This document shows positions 22,565 through 33,985 of a stretch of 64,000 nucleotides of DNA, one piece after another. Below the pieces are notes generated by a model. It ran no database searches and was not told the DNA's origin. It saw nothing but the letters and a program-made list of their open reading frames with translations. This stretch comes from Pogostemon cablin. Lineage: Eukaryota > Streptophyta > Magnoliopsida > Lamiales > Lamiaceae. Position 1 is the stretch's first letter. The number at the start of each line of letters is the position of its first letter. The stretch spans positions 248,001 through 312,000 of the forward strand of contig JAHCLQ010000833.1 of the NCBI GenBank assembly GCA_023678885.1, written 5' to 3'. The position numbers and the translations under genes were made by a program.

Positions 22565-23835
22565 CCGATTGTGTAACGCCCCGGGATTTCGCTATGGGGT
22601 TGGGACGCTACTAGATATACAATTCCCAATATAGTAATAGAGGGGTCGAGTATGCGCAACGGAATAAACATAAAAATTCCCCAAAGCGATAATATAATAA
22701 AACATAAGTTGCATAAAGATTATTACATATAAGCGTCTGCTCACCCGAGTAGAGTGAAATATCCAAAATAAGTTCGTTCAGATGATGTATCTGAAATAAA
22801 GTTCTTAATAAAATACTTATATATAAGACATAATATAAAGTCCTATATGGCCTTGGGACATCTGCAGGGGCCTCTCCATCTTCTAAACTTTATTCTGAAA
22901 ATCAATTAGGGGTGAGTGTCTGAAATACACTCAGTGGGCTAATTTAAATGATTGCACAATTAAAAATAAATATGCATGCCAAATATACCATAAAATGTAA
23001 CATATGCCATTTAATAAAATAATTTGCACATTGTCGTTCGATAACTCATTGAAAATATTTTAGACCGAATCGTCATCCGATAACTTGTGTTAGTTAGTCT
23101 GTGCGCAACGGGCCGTCACCCAGTACGATGTTAGCATACTTTGAAATACATTTTAGTACTGAACCGACGTAGCCAGTAACTTGTGTTAGTTGGTCTGTGC
23201 GCACCGAGTCGTCACCCAGTACGATATTAGTAGAAAAATATTTGTCATCGAACTAAAAGTACACATGGCACATAACATGACATATCAGTATCACATATCA
23301 CATCTTAACATAGCAATCATGACATAAAATGTAGCACTCGGTAAAGAGTGAAAGTTATCCACACCTTGAACTTATTGGAAATGTGTAAAGTGACTAGGCT
23401 TGTCCTTGGTGTCAGATGTGCCTGCAAGAGTATACTAAATTGAGTTCTACTTACAATAGTAATTCCTATTACTAAAACTAAATTTATAATATTATTATAT
23501 ATTTTTACAAATTACAATCAAGTCCTTATAATTAATCAAATTCTCATATAAACTTACCCTAAACTCTAACCTTATTACAAAATGACACAACTTGAGTTAT
23601 ACAACTCCATTTGAAAATCTGAAAACACCGTTGGAATCCTCGTGAGGTGATGATCACATCATTACTAATTTTGTATAGAAATGTTGAAGTTTTGAAAATA
23701 TGAAATTATACCGTGAAGTGGGTTTCTTCACAACTTTCTCATTTTACGTCAAAACTCAAAGTTAATTATACTTTTGTAATCCTCGGAGTAGAGCTTCAAA
23801 ACGGTCTATAATATTAAAATGGGCAGCGTGTGAGA

Positions 23836-23890
<55 letters not shown>

Positions 23891-24280
23891 TGTGTGAAAA
23901 CATGTAAAGAGAAGAGTAGAGAATTATCTCTCAATTGATCACTCCTCACACTACTACTAATTGTAAGAGTTAATGAAAAGAATATGAGTGAAAAGTGAAG
24001 GAATTTGGGCAGCAAAATATATGTGTGTGTGGCTTGAATGGAGTTGGGTATTTATAGATATGTGAGATGGAATCATGAATACATTGACACATGGTAAGAT
24101 GGTGGTACATGTGTATTTCCATGTGAGCTAACATGTTTGTATGGCCCCATAGTCACAACATGGCTTAGCAATTCTTTCACATGGCTTCACATGTGGGATA
24201 AGTGCACATGGCTTTACATGTGGGATGATGATTCATGGGCTAATTTGATCAAATAATAGCAATCATAAAAACTTGGTCAA
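22565..24280. mobile_element. Retrotransposon remnant with LTR-like start, split by the Copia composite
   Basis: It begins TGTGTAACGCCCCGGG, a common start of plant LTR-type repeats, and includes a degenerate tandem pair around AACTTGTGTTAGTTAGTCTGTGCGC at 23077 and 23177, the motif GGTGAGTGTCTGAAATACACTCAGTGGGC, and a compound microsatellite. No coding domains. It is cut at 24285 by the composite insertion; the flank after 30131 resembles the 3' internal part of Gypsy elements. Confidence 0.5.
23837..23897. repeat. (AT)n(GT)n compound microsatellite
   Basis: An AT run passes directly into a GT run, ending in GTGTGAGTGTGTG. Confidence 0.95.
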
Positions 24281-24285
24281 TTTCG

Positions 24286-24697
24286 TGTTGATATAAACAC
24301 ACGAATAATTAAATAATAAACTATTTATCTACGCAGCGGAATGATCAATTATCCCTCTCTTGTATGAATCTAGCAGGAAAAAATCCTAATAATATGACGC
24401 ACGATAAAACAAGTAATCAATAAAGCACAACACCAGCAATTTAACGTGGAAAACCTCCTCAATGTGAGAAGGTAAAAAACCACGGGATCGAAGCCCACCA
24501 AAAACTTCACTATGAGACAAAAAATCCAAGAGTTACAATCTGCCACCACAGACGTACTACCACAAATGTACCAAGACACTCAATACTTGATAACAAACAA
24601 CGAGATTAGAAAGACCTCACCAAACTGCACCAACTGACGTTCAGAGTTCACAATTGTAGGAACCTCAGAATCCGATCTTCACTGTCCAGAATCAACA
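24286..24697 (-). repeat. Copia LTR 1 (3'-most), truncated
   Basis: It matches the first 410 bp of LTR 2 (25890-26701) from its left edge, then breaks at CCAGAATCAAC and passes straight into pol sequence. The break removes the other half of the LTR, the polypurine tract and most of RNase H (about 0.8 kb), with a few bases of microhomology around CTGCGAATG. Confidence 0.88.
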
Positions 24698-25871
24698 TCT
24701 GCGAATGTCACTAGGTAGGCAGAAATTGACTTTCTGGTGTCCACATCAGATCCCATATCTGAATCGGTATAGCCAACTAACTCTGGCTTCCCACCTCCAA
24801 AGGTGAGTCCCAAACTAGACGTACCTCGTAGATACCTCATTGTCCACTTCACAACATTCCAATGCTCCTTTCCCGGATTAGAGAAATAACGGCTAACAAC
24901 ACCAACTGCATGAGCTATGTCTGGCCTCGTACACACCATTGCATACATCAAGCTTCCCACAGCTGAAGCATATGGGACTCTTTTCATTGCTCCCTTCTCT
25001 TCATCGGTTGAAGGGCTATGATGAGCACCAAGCTTAAAATGAGTGGCAATAGGAGAACTAACCACTTTAGCTTTGCTCATATTGAATTTCTCAAGCACTT
25101 TCTCAATATACTTCTCCTGTGACAAGTGCAGCTTCTTGTTTGCTCTATCTCGGGTGATGTTGATACCAAGGATTTTCTTTGCTGGCCTCAAATCCTCATG
25201 GCAAAGGATTTGCGCAACTGTTTCTTCAACCTGTCAATTCCTGAAACATTCTTGCCAACAATCAATATATCATCAACATACAGCAATAATATAATGAAAT
25301 CACCATCCGAGAACTTCTGAACAAATACACAATGATCAGAAATAGTCTTCTGGTAGCCTTACTCCCCCATAACTGACTCAAATTTCTGATACCACAATCT
25401 AGGTGCTTGCTTCAAACCGTAGAGACTCTTCTTCAGTTTGCATACATGGTCTTCTTTTCCCTTCGCCTTGAAACCTTCAGGTTGCACCATGTATATCTTT
25501 TTATCTAGCTCACCATGAAGAAAAACAATTTTGACATCCATCTGCTCAATCTCCAAGTGAAGGCTAGCTGACAAACCAAGCACAAAACGGATGGAAGACA
25601 TTTTGACAACCAGAGAGAAAATTTATTCAAAATCAACTCCCTCTTTCTGACTGAAACCTTTAACAACCAATCTAACTTTGAATCGAGGCTTTGAGGTGTG
25701 CTCATCTTGTTTTATCCTCAGACTTTCTAGTTTCAAATACAGGCAAATAATAATCTTTCACATAAAGAAGATCCTCTATCTTGCCTTTCCACACATGGTA
25801 ATTAGAATTATTGAGATTCACCATTCTATTAGTATTGGTTTCCATATTCACCACAAGGCACAGAACAACAA
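24698..25871 (-). pseudogene. Copia gag-pol remnant, array body 1
   Basis: On the minus strand it opens with a short gag N-terminus (METNTNRMVNLNNSNYHVWK at 25843 down), then passes within about 60 codons into reverse transcriptase, skipping the rest of gag, protease and integrase. Reverse-transcriptase blocks include LHLEIEQMDVK, KSLYGLKQAPRLWYQKF and, further on, GINITRDRANKKLHLSQEKY, YASAVGSLMYAMVCTRPDIA and MRYLRGTSSLGL. Frames shift several times. RNase H is lost in the deletion described under LTR 1. It looks like the Tork/Tnt1-like Copia group. Body 2 has the same gag/RT junction. Confidence 0.85.
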
Positions 25872-25886
25872 CCCGCTCTGATACCA
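25872..25886 (-). other. Primer-binding site, initiator tRNA-Met type
   Basis: The minus strand reads TGGTATCAGAGCGGG three bases downstream of LTR 2, the standard Ty1/Copia primer site. It marks LTR 2 as the 5' LTR of body 1. Confidence 0.92.
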
Positions 25887-25889
25887 CTT

Positions 25890-26701
25890 TGTTACGATAA
25901 ACACACGAATAATTATATAATAAATTATTCGTCTACGCAGTGGAATGATCAATTATCCCTCTCTTGTGTGAATCTAGCAGGAAACAATCATAATAATATG
26001 ACGCATGATAATGCAAGTAATCAATAAAGCATAACACCAGCAATTTAACATGTAAAACCTCCTCAATGCGAGAAGGTAAAAAACCATGGGACCGAAGCCC
26101 ACCAAAAACTTCACTATGAGACAAAAAATCCAAGAGTTACAATCTTCCACCATAGACGTATTACCACAAACGTATCAAGACACTCAATACTTGATAACAA
26201 ATAACAAGATTAGAAAGACCTCACAAACTGCACCAACTGACGTTCTGAGTTCACAACTGTAGGAACCTCAGAATCCGATCTTCACTATCCAGAATCAACC
26301 ATTGTAAGTCCTGAACGTGTTGTCCAAATTACAGCTCGATCCAACTGTTAGTTTGTGAGAAACAGCTCTTCCTCCTCGACTGCGCAGAACAGAATCGCCC
26401 AAAAAACTGCTTCTGTTTTCGGCTGATTCCCATCAATACAATTCTCAAAACACGATCTTCACCGTTCAGAATGTACCTCCACTATTCAGCTCGATCCAAC
26501 GGTTGAAACTCCTGTTATTGCCTCTGCAATATCAATGCGCTGGATTTTCTCTCAAAAATGTGAATTGTGTTTTTACCCTTTTTTCTTCTCTCTTCCGTCA
26601 ATGACTTATAGGACAAGATAAAACCAAGTATCGAGCCTACTTGGGCTTTTCCACCTAGTTGGATATTGGGCTCTTCACATATTTGAAAACCCAACCCAAC
26701 A
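25890..26701 (-). repeat. Copia LTR 2, shared by two bodies
   Basis: 812 bp. On the plus strand it starts TGTTACGATAAACACACG and ends CCCAACCCAACA. On one side lies a primer-binding site (25872-25886), on the other a polypurine tract (26702-26716), so this single LTR acts as 5' LTR of body 1 and 3' LTR of body 2. Confidence 0.92.
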
Positions 26702-26716
26702 AATCTCCCCCTTTCC
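26702..26716 (-). other. Polypurine tract of Copia body 2
   Basis: The minus strand reads GGAAAGGGGGAGATT directly before LTR 2. The same tract precedes LTR 3 at 29135-29149. Confidence 0.9.
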
Positions 26717-28280
26717 GATTATGTGGAGAGACTAGCCATTCTGGCTATCACACGACATACCTCGAGCTTTTCTCTAGGCAATGCCTTCGTCATCATGTCA
26801 GAACCATTATCATCTGTATGAATCTTTTCAAGCTCAAGCAACTTATCATTGATGACATCCCTCATTCAATGATATCTCACATGAATTTGCATCGATTTTG
26901 AATGAAATGCAGCATTCTTGCTGAGATGGATAGCACTCTGATTATCACAAAATACTACATACCTCTGTTGCTTCAATCCAATCTCCTCCATAAACCTTTT
27001 GAACCATAACATTTCTTTACATGCTTCCATTGTAGTAATGTACTCTGATTCTGTTGTGGAGAGTGCAACACACTTTTGCAATCTTAATTGTCATGACACA
27101 ATGCCACCTGCGAATGTCACTAGGTAGGCAGAAATTGACTTTCTGGTGTCCACATCAGATTCCATATCTGAATCGGTATAGCCAACTAACCCGGGCTTCC
27201 CACCTCCAAAGGTAAGTCCCAAACTAGACGTACCTCGTAGATATCTCATTGTCCACTTCCCAGCATTCTAATGTTACTTTCCCGAATTAGACAAATAACG
27301 GCTAACAACACCAACTGCGTGAGCTATGTCTGGCCTCGTACACACCATTGCATACATCAAGCTTCCCACAACTGAAGCATATGGGACTCTTCTCATTGCT
27401 CCCTTCTCTTTATCGGTTGAAGGACTATGATGAGCACCAAGCTTAAAATGAGTGGCAATAGGAGAACTAACCACTTTAGTTTTGCTCATATTGAATTTCC
27501 CAAGCACTTTCTCAATAAACTTCTCCTGTGACAAGTGCAGCTTCTTGTTTGCTCTATCTCGGGTGATGTTGATACCAAGAATTTTCTTTGCTGGCCCCAA
27601 ATCTTCATGGCAAAGGATTTGCTCAACTGTTTCTTCAACCTGTCAATTCTTGAAACATTCTTACCAACAATCAATATATCATCAACATACAACAATAATA
27701 TAATGAAATCACCATCCGTGAACTTCTGAACAAACACAGAATGATCCGAAATAGTCTTCTGGTAGCCTTACTCCCCCATAACTGACTCAAATTTCTGATA
27801 CCACAATCTAGGTGCTTGTTTCAAACCATAGAGACTCTTCTTCAGTTTGCATACATGGTCTTCTTTTCCCTTCACCTTGAAACCTTCAGGTTGCACCATG
27901 TATATCTCTTTATCTAACTCACCATGAAGAAAAGCAGTTTTGACATCCATCTGCTCAATCTCCAAGTCAAGGCTAGCTGACAAACCAAGTACAAAACGGA
28001 TGGCAGATATTTTGACAACCGGAGATAAAATTTCTTCAAAATCAACTCCCTCTTTCTGACTGAAACCTTTAACAACCAATCTAGCTTTGAATCGAGGCTT
28101 TGAGGTGTGCTTATCTTGTTTTATCCTCAGGTTTTTTAGTTTCAAATGCAGGCAAATAATAATCTTTCACATAAAGAAGATCCTCCATCTTGCCTTTCCA
28201 CACATGATAATTAAAATTAATGAGATTTACCATTCTATTAGTATTGGTTTCCATATTCACCACAAGGCACAGAGCAGCAA
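26717..28280 (-). pseudogene. Copia gag-pol remnant, array body 2
   Basis: From the 5' side on the minus strand: gag start (METNTNRMVNLINFNYHVWK at 28252), fusion to reverse transcriptase (FKARLVVKGFSQKEGVDFEE, YGLKQAPRLWYQKF), the catalytic LLYVDDILIVGKN box at about 27680, the GINITRDRANKKLHLSQEKF and YASVVGSLMYAMVCTRPDIA blocks, and RNase H (CVALSTTESEYITTMEACKE, FCDNQSAIHLSKN) at 27075-26870. Most of gag, protease and integrase are missing. Frameshifts break the rest. With its LTRs it forms a 2.4-kb repeat unit. Confidence 0.88.
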
Positions 28281-28295
28281 CCCGCTCAGATACCA
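28281..28295 (-). other. Primer-binding site of Copia body 2
   Basis: The minus strand reads TGGTATCTGAGCGGG, one mismatch from the initiator tRNA-Met site, next to LTR 3. Confidence 0.88.
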
Positions 28296-28298
28296 CTT

Positions 28299-29134
28299 TG
28301 TTGGGATAAACACACGAATAATTAAATAATAAACTATTCGTCTACGCAGCGGAATAATCAATTATCCCTCTCTTGTGTGAATTTAGCAGGAAACAATCCT
28401 AATAATATGACGCGCGATAAAGCAACTAATCAATAAAGTACAACACCAGCAATTTAACGTGGAAAACCTCCTCAATGTGAGAAGGTAAAAAACCACGGGA
28501 CCGAAGCCCACCAAAAACTTCACTATGAGACAAAAAATCCAAGAGTTACAATCTGTTACCACAGACGTACTACCACAAATGTATCAATACACTCAATACT
28601 TGATAACAAACAACGAGATTAGAAAGACCTCACCAAACTGTACCAACTGACGTTCAGAGTTCACAACTGTATGAACCTCAGAATCCGATCTCCACCTTCC
28701 AGAATCAACCTCTGTGAGTTATAAACGACTATCAAAATTATAGCTCGATCCAATGGTTAGTTTGTGAGAAACAGCTCTTTCTCCTCGATCTCGCAGAACA
28801 GAATCGCCCAAAAAACCTGCTTCTGTTTTCGGCTGATTCCCGTCAATAAAATTCTTCAAACACGATCTCCACCATTCAGAATGTACCTCCACTAGTTTCG
28901 AACGTTCTGACCAAAATTCAGCTAAATCCAACGGTTGAAACTCCTGTTATTGCCTCTGCAATATCACTGCGCTGGATTTTCTCTCAAAAACGTGAATTGT
29001 GTTTTTGCCTTCTTTTTCTTCTCCCTTCCATCAATGACTTACGGGATAAGATAAAATCAAGTATCGTGCCTACTTGGGATTTTTCACCTTGTTGGATATT
29101 GGGCTCTTCACATATTTGGAAACTCAACCCAATA
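28299..29134 (-). repeat. Copia LTR 3
   Basis: 836 bp. It starts TGTTGGGATAAACACACG and ends CTCAACCCAATA on the plus strand (the terminal CCAACA is mutated). A PBS lies on the left and a polypurine tract on the right, so it too joins two bodies. It differs from LTR 2 by many substitutions and a small insertion near its 5' side. Confidence 0.9.
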
Positions 29135-29149
29135 AATCTCCCCCTTTCC

Positions 29150-29398
29150 GATTATGTGGAGAGACTAGCCATTCCGGCTGTCACACGACATACCTCGAGC
29201 TTTTCTCTAGGAAATGCCTTCGTCATCATGTCAGCACCATTATCATCTGTATGAATCTTTTCAAGCTCAAGCAACTTATCATTGATGACATCCCTCATCC
29301 AATGATATCTCACATGAATATGCTTCGATCTTGAATGAAATGCAGCATTCTTGCTGAGATGGGTAGCACTCTGACTATCAAAAAATACTACATACCTT
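29150..29398 (-). pseudogene. Copia 3' pol fragment, array body 3, truncated
   Basis: It matches 26717-26967 (the end of RNase H and the 3' untranslated part) and stops abruptly at CTACATACCT where body 2 continues. The following base starts unrelated plus-strand sequence. Confidence 0.85.
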
Positions 29399-29808
29399 GT
29401 GATGGATGACTTGATTAACTTGGAAATTGTTCCTCACAGTCAAGGTCAAGTAGAAGCTGAAGAGGAGAATCAGGATCAGCCTGATTTTGGTAATGATAGC
29501 ATGTCGATCATCCTTTGCATGATGAAGAGGATATCGATCAGCCACAACCACCTGATGTTCAAGAACAGGAGGTTCAAGAACCACCTAGAAAAAATAGTAG
29601 AGCTCATGTACCTTCTAGGATGTATCCTCCTGATCAGTATGTGCTCTTGACCGACGGGGGAGAGCCTGAATGCTATGGAGAAGCAATTCATGGAGAACAC
29701 AGGAATGAATGGTTGGAAGAAATGAAAGATGAGATGAAGTCCTTGGATGAAAATGACACATTTGATCTGGTGAAACTGCCAAATGGGAAGCATGCTTTGA
29801 AGAACAAG
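29399..29808 (+). pseudogene. Copia pol fragment (integrase-RT linker), opposite orientation
   Basis: The plus-strand frame from 29515 encodes a proline/acid-rich linker, then YVLLTDGGEPECYGEAIHGE and EWLEEMKDEMKSLDENDTFD, and ends HALKNKW. This is the region just before the reverse-transcriptase core in Copia polyproteins. The first 115 bp lie in a different frame. It stops exactly at NKW, where a TRIM primer-binding site begins. It comes from a different Copia family than the array. Confidence 0.82.
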
Positions 29809-30126
29809 TGGTATCAGAGTCAGGCCACAGACTTAACCGGCCCAGCCCGCGGTTGGTGGGATGTTCGGACCTCAAACTGGATGGTCTAGCTGCGGGACTT
29901 TGTTTGAGGGGAAAATGTTGGTTGTGTGTCAACCAAAGTCCCACATCGATTAAAAGTGGGGATGGCGATGGGTTTATAAATGAGGGATGGACTCTCCCTA
30001 GCATGAGGTCTTTTGAATATTATACCCAGAGTGGTAAAATTATGCGAGCCAGTGGGCGGCCTAAAGCGGACAATATCATGCTAGTGAATTAAGTGGGCCC
30101 GGCTTCCTGGGCGGATAAACCCAACA
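29809..30126 (+). mobile_element. TRIM-like element lacking its 5' LTR
   Basis: From left to right: a primer-binding site (TGGTATCAGAGTCAGG at 29809-29824), a 107-bp internal domain with no coding capacity, a polypurine tract (TTGAGGGGAAAA at 29904-29915) and a 211-bp LTR at 29916-30126 that starts TGTTGG and ends CCAACA. These are the parts of a terminal-repeat retrotransposon in miniature. The 5' LTR is replaced by Copia pol sequence. Confidence 0.8.
29916..30126 (+). repeat. TRIM 3' LTR
   Basis: 211 bp with perfect TGTTGG/CCAACA ends. It includes CAACCAAAGTCCCACATCGA, a motif common in plant TRIM and SMART-like LTRs, and a TATAAA-like GTTTATAAATGAGG at about 29972. Confidence 0.85.
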
Positions 30127-30131
30127 TTTCG

Positions 30132-30696
30132 TACATCCCTTTGGCAGTTGCGCGGCTTCACCATTTATATCATAACTTCTTCGTTCGACCTTCTATTTGA
30201 GTGATTTTTACGCCCACGCGATCCTCTCTTCCTTGGCATTCTATCCATATAAAGAACTCTCCGAAAACCTAATATTTGAGTGTATAGCAATTTGAGTGAT
30301 TTTTACGCTCACACGATCCTCTCTTCCTTGGCTTTCTATCCATATAAAGAACTCTCCGAAAACCCAACATTTGAGTGTATAACAAGTGGAAAACCCAACA
30401 ACCGTTCTGTTCGGTACAGCTTGCGCGACGTTACCTATTTGATTATAACTTTCTCGTTTGAGATCTAATTGAAGTGTTCTTTATGCCCACGCGACCCTCT
30501 CTTCCGTGGCTTTCCAACCATATCTCAAACGACCAGTTTCAACTTCCACACAAACACAGAAAAATTATGGAAGGTGCACATCTGTTTGCTTGCAAGTAGC
30601 ACAAGTTCATCCTTCATTCCAACTTTGCAAATTTTATCCCCTTTTTTATTATTATCAAAATACAACAAAATACCTCTCAAGCACCTATTTAGTCAA

Positions 30697-30698
<2 letters not shown>
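30132..30698 (-). mobile_element. Gypsy-type internal remnant with tandem repeats
   Basis: Two tandem units of about 95 bp lie at 30199-30291 and 30293-30388 (GAGTGATTTTTACGC, ATCCTCTCTTCCTTGGC, AAAGAACTCTCCGAAAACC), with a degenerate third at 30470-30530. From 30545 the sequence parallels 46640-46770 of the Athila-like element (CACAGAAAAATTA, CAACTTTGCA against CAACCTTGCA, CTCAAG(T)GCACCT). It is probably the continuation of an older Gypsy-type element into which the composite inserted. Confidence 0.55.
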
Positions 30699-30751
<53 letters not shown>

Positions 30752-30765
30752 TAAATATATATATA
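30699..30765. repeat. (AT)n microsatellite
   Basis: AT run with two AAAT interruptions at its right end. Confidence 0.95.
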
Positions 30766-31647
30766 GGGATCATTTAATTATTATTTTATTTTTTGTAATG
30801 AATAATTAATTTCATATGATTATACAACATTAATTATTGAGATTTTTCTTATAGTTAGACAATTTATGTTTTCAATGTAAAAATTTTACCACAAATTATA
30901 ACATTGTTACTATGAATTTTGTGTGATTTTATATTACTTCTTTTTTTGGCTTGCTATGGATTTAATTTACCTCGAGTGGTCATGATAATTCGGATCCTTG
31001 ATTTGTTATTTTATTATAATAAAATAAATTATTTTAAAAAAAATATGAAGGTGATGTATTTAAAAAGATTAAATTGACAAATACAAAAAACTCATGTATT
31101 TAATTGATAAAGAAATGATTCATGATTAACTTGAAAAATGATTAATGTAAACAATATTATTGATTTTTATTACTACAATATTATTAAATTTATAAATGTA
31201 AATATTTTTTAATAGAAAAGAAAAAGAAATACAAAATTAGTATTGGTTTTACACTTTTATTAAATTGAACTCAATTATTCTAAAAAAACACACAATGTTA
31301 TTATTTATTTATTTATTATTGTTATTATTTATTTATTTTTCATTTATTACTAATTTAGTATTTAATTAATTCTTTATTCGTTAAATTATTAATTTACAGT
31401 GATATTGTAAATACAAATAATAGAAGCCTGACTAATTTTATTTATTTTCTGGAGTATCATAATTCTTTTAGGTAATATTATGTTATATTATTTTTTTAGG
31501 AGAGGTGTACTTTTAAAATTAAGTTGTATTTTAAGATTATTAAATTGATGTGATGAGTTCAATTTTTTTATTAAATTAAGTAGTAGAATATTAATCAATT
31601 GATTCTATTACTTATGTAAAATAAATATTACCATATTTTAATTATCG
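30766..31647. other. Very AT-rich stretch without a gene
   Basis: ATTTATTTATT-rich with no open reading frame or element recognised. Confidence 0.6.
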
Positions 31648-31653
31648 CTCCCT

Positions 31654-31704
<51 letters not shown>

Positions 31705-32685
31705 GAATTTGTATACAATTTTAAATAAAGTAATTTTGAGAAAATTAAAGAATTGATTTGATTGTTATTTAACATAAATATAAAATATTCTATAATTATA
31801 TCATAATAAAGTAATCATATCTAATTATTGTAAATTCTTTTTTATTTATCGATAATTCAATTAATTTATATTACTTTTTATTTATGATAAATATTAAGTA
31901 TTTTTAATTAATTATATAATAGTAATTCTACTACTTAATTAATTGTTGTATTTTGTGAAACTAAAAAAATTATAGATAATGTTCTATTTATATATAATAT
32001 ATTTTTATATATTTATAATTTTGTAATGAATTTATTATCTTTATTTTTTAACTTAATTTTTTTATTTCAAATTATATAATCAACTAAAAATAATAAAATT
32101 TATAATTCATATGTCATGATTGAATAATTAAGGTACATATGAATAAATAAAATATAAAAATATTAATATATTTCTCCCTTTATAATATATATATATATAT
32201 ATTATTTAGATATAATTGAATTTATATACAATTTTAAATAAAGTAATTTTTGAGAAATTAAAGAATTGATTTGATTGTTATTTAACATAAATATAAAATA
32301 TTCTATAATTATATCATAATAAAGTAATCATATATTAATTATTGTAACTTTTATTTATTTATTGATAATTCAATTAATTTATATTATTTTTTATTCATGA
32401 TAAATATTAAGTATTTTTAATTAATTATATAATAGTAATTCTACTTTAATTAATTGTTGTATTTTGTAAAACTAAAAAAATTATAGATAATGTTCTATTT
32501 ATATATAATATATTTTTAGATATTTATAATTTTGTAATGAATTTATTATCTTTATTTTTTAACTTAATTTTTTTTATTTCAAATTATATAAACAACTAAA
32601 AATAAAAATTCTATAATTAATATGTTATAATTGAATAATTAAGGTATGTATGAATAAATAAAATATAAAAATATTAAGATATTAA
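31648..32685 (+). repeat. Tandem duplication, unit about 526 bp
   Basis: Units 31648-32173 and 32174-32685 both begin CTCCCTTTATAATATATA, then AATTGAATTT..TATACAATTTT and TTGATTTGATTGTTATTTAA. They differ mainly in TA-run length and a few bases. Confidence 0.88.
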
Positions 32686-32970
32686 AATTCGAAGGTTAAA
32701 AAACATATAAAAACTCATTTAAAATATTATCTGCTAAAATTAAATCAAATTATAAGAGTGCAATATGTCACTTTGAAGAAGATTAAAATCGATTCCTCTA
32801 ATTTCACTTGAAAATTCTTGAATTGATTCATTACTTAAAAGAATAAATAATTGAATTGATCATCTTGTTTCTCTTGAAAAATACTTGAATAACTCTTAAT
32901 AAGACCTACGTCGATTCCTCTTATTCCACTTGAATCAATTCTTTAATTGAAGAATACTTTGCTCCATCGA
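32686..32970. other. Spacer with ACTTGAAT-rich sequence
   Basis: Loose repeats of CTTGAATCGATTCTT-like sequence related to the following tandem block. No gene. Confidence 0.5.
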
Positions 32971-33985
32971 ATAATCGCGATCTTCTTGTTCCTCTTGAAT
33001 CTCTACTCGAATCCCTCTGTATACTTTGCTCCATCGAATACTAACTTGCATTTTTACTCCATCGAATACTGACTTGAATCGATTCTATAAAGAAACTTGA
33101 AGAAGGCTCTTAATCCTCTTAGAGAATCGAAAATATATGTGTTTATAACGAATGACAAAAAAAAATGACTTAGGTGGAATAAGAGATAATATTATGGAAT
33201 ATTATCTCTTTTTTTAATCTATATATGATTTGATTTATTACTAATTTATTTATTTATTTATATTGAAATATTCAATAATTAATTGTAATTAATATACTAA
33301 AATAAATAAATCATAATAAATTTATAGAGAATAAAGATATTCATATATTTTTAAAAAGGAATATATGAAAAAAGGAAATTAATTGAAAGTAAATAAGAAA
33401 AATATAAAAAATAAATCTCTGGAGACGACATGTAGGCAGAATCTATTCTTTACTTGAAGAATATTTAAATCATCTTCGTGTGTCTCTATAATCGCGATCT
33501 TCTTGTTCCTCTTGAATCTCTACTCGAATCCCTCCATATACTTTGCTCCATCGAATAATCGCGATCTTCTTGTTCCTCTTGAATCTCTAATACTAACTTG
33601 CATCTTTACTCCATCGAATACTGACTTGAATCGATTCTATAAAGGAACTTGAAGAAGACTATTATTCCTCTTAGAGAATCGAAAATATGTGTTTATAACG
33701 AATGACAAAAAAAAAAACTTATTTATAGGTGGAATAAGAGATAATATTATGGAATATTATCTCTTTTTTTAATCTATATATAATTTGATTTATTACTAAT
33801 TTATTTATTTATTTATATTGAAAGATTCAATAATTGATTGTAATTAATATACTAAAATAAATAAATCATAATAAATTTATAGAGAATAAAATATTCATAT
33901 ATTTTTAAAAAGGAAAATATGAAAAAAGGAAATTAATTGAAAGTAAATAAGGAAAATATAAAAAATAAATATTTAAAATTCAAAA
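32971..33985 (+). repeat. Tandem duplication, unit about 517 bp
   Basis: Units start at 32971 and 33488 with ATAATCGCGATCTTCTTGTT. Both carry CTCCATCGAATACTGACTTG, TTAGAGAATCGAAAATAT and the inverted repeat AGATAATATTATGGAATATT-ATCTCTT. A short extra copy of the start lies at 33556-33600. Confidence 0.88.

Larger units (their letters stand above)
24286..30126. mobile_element. Composite retroelement: minus-strand Copia array joined to a plus-strand Copia/TRIM chimera
   Basis: The left outer end is the end of a Copia LTR (TGTTGATATAAACACACG) and the right outer end is the end of a TRIM LTR (CCCAACA). Both sides carry TTTCG (24281-24285 and 30127-30131), consistent with a single integration event with a 5-bp TSD. 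The two halves are head to head and meet at 29398/29399. The outer ends are both the 3' (U5) ends of their LTRs, which is unusual: normal integration joins one U3 and one U5 end. Confidence 0.65.

Noticed and set aside
29615..30004. 129-codon minus-strand frame
   Set aside because: It spans the Copia/TRIM junction antisense to the pol fragment and has no domain.
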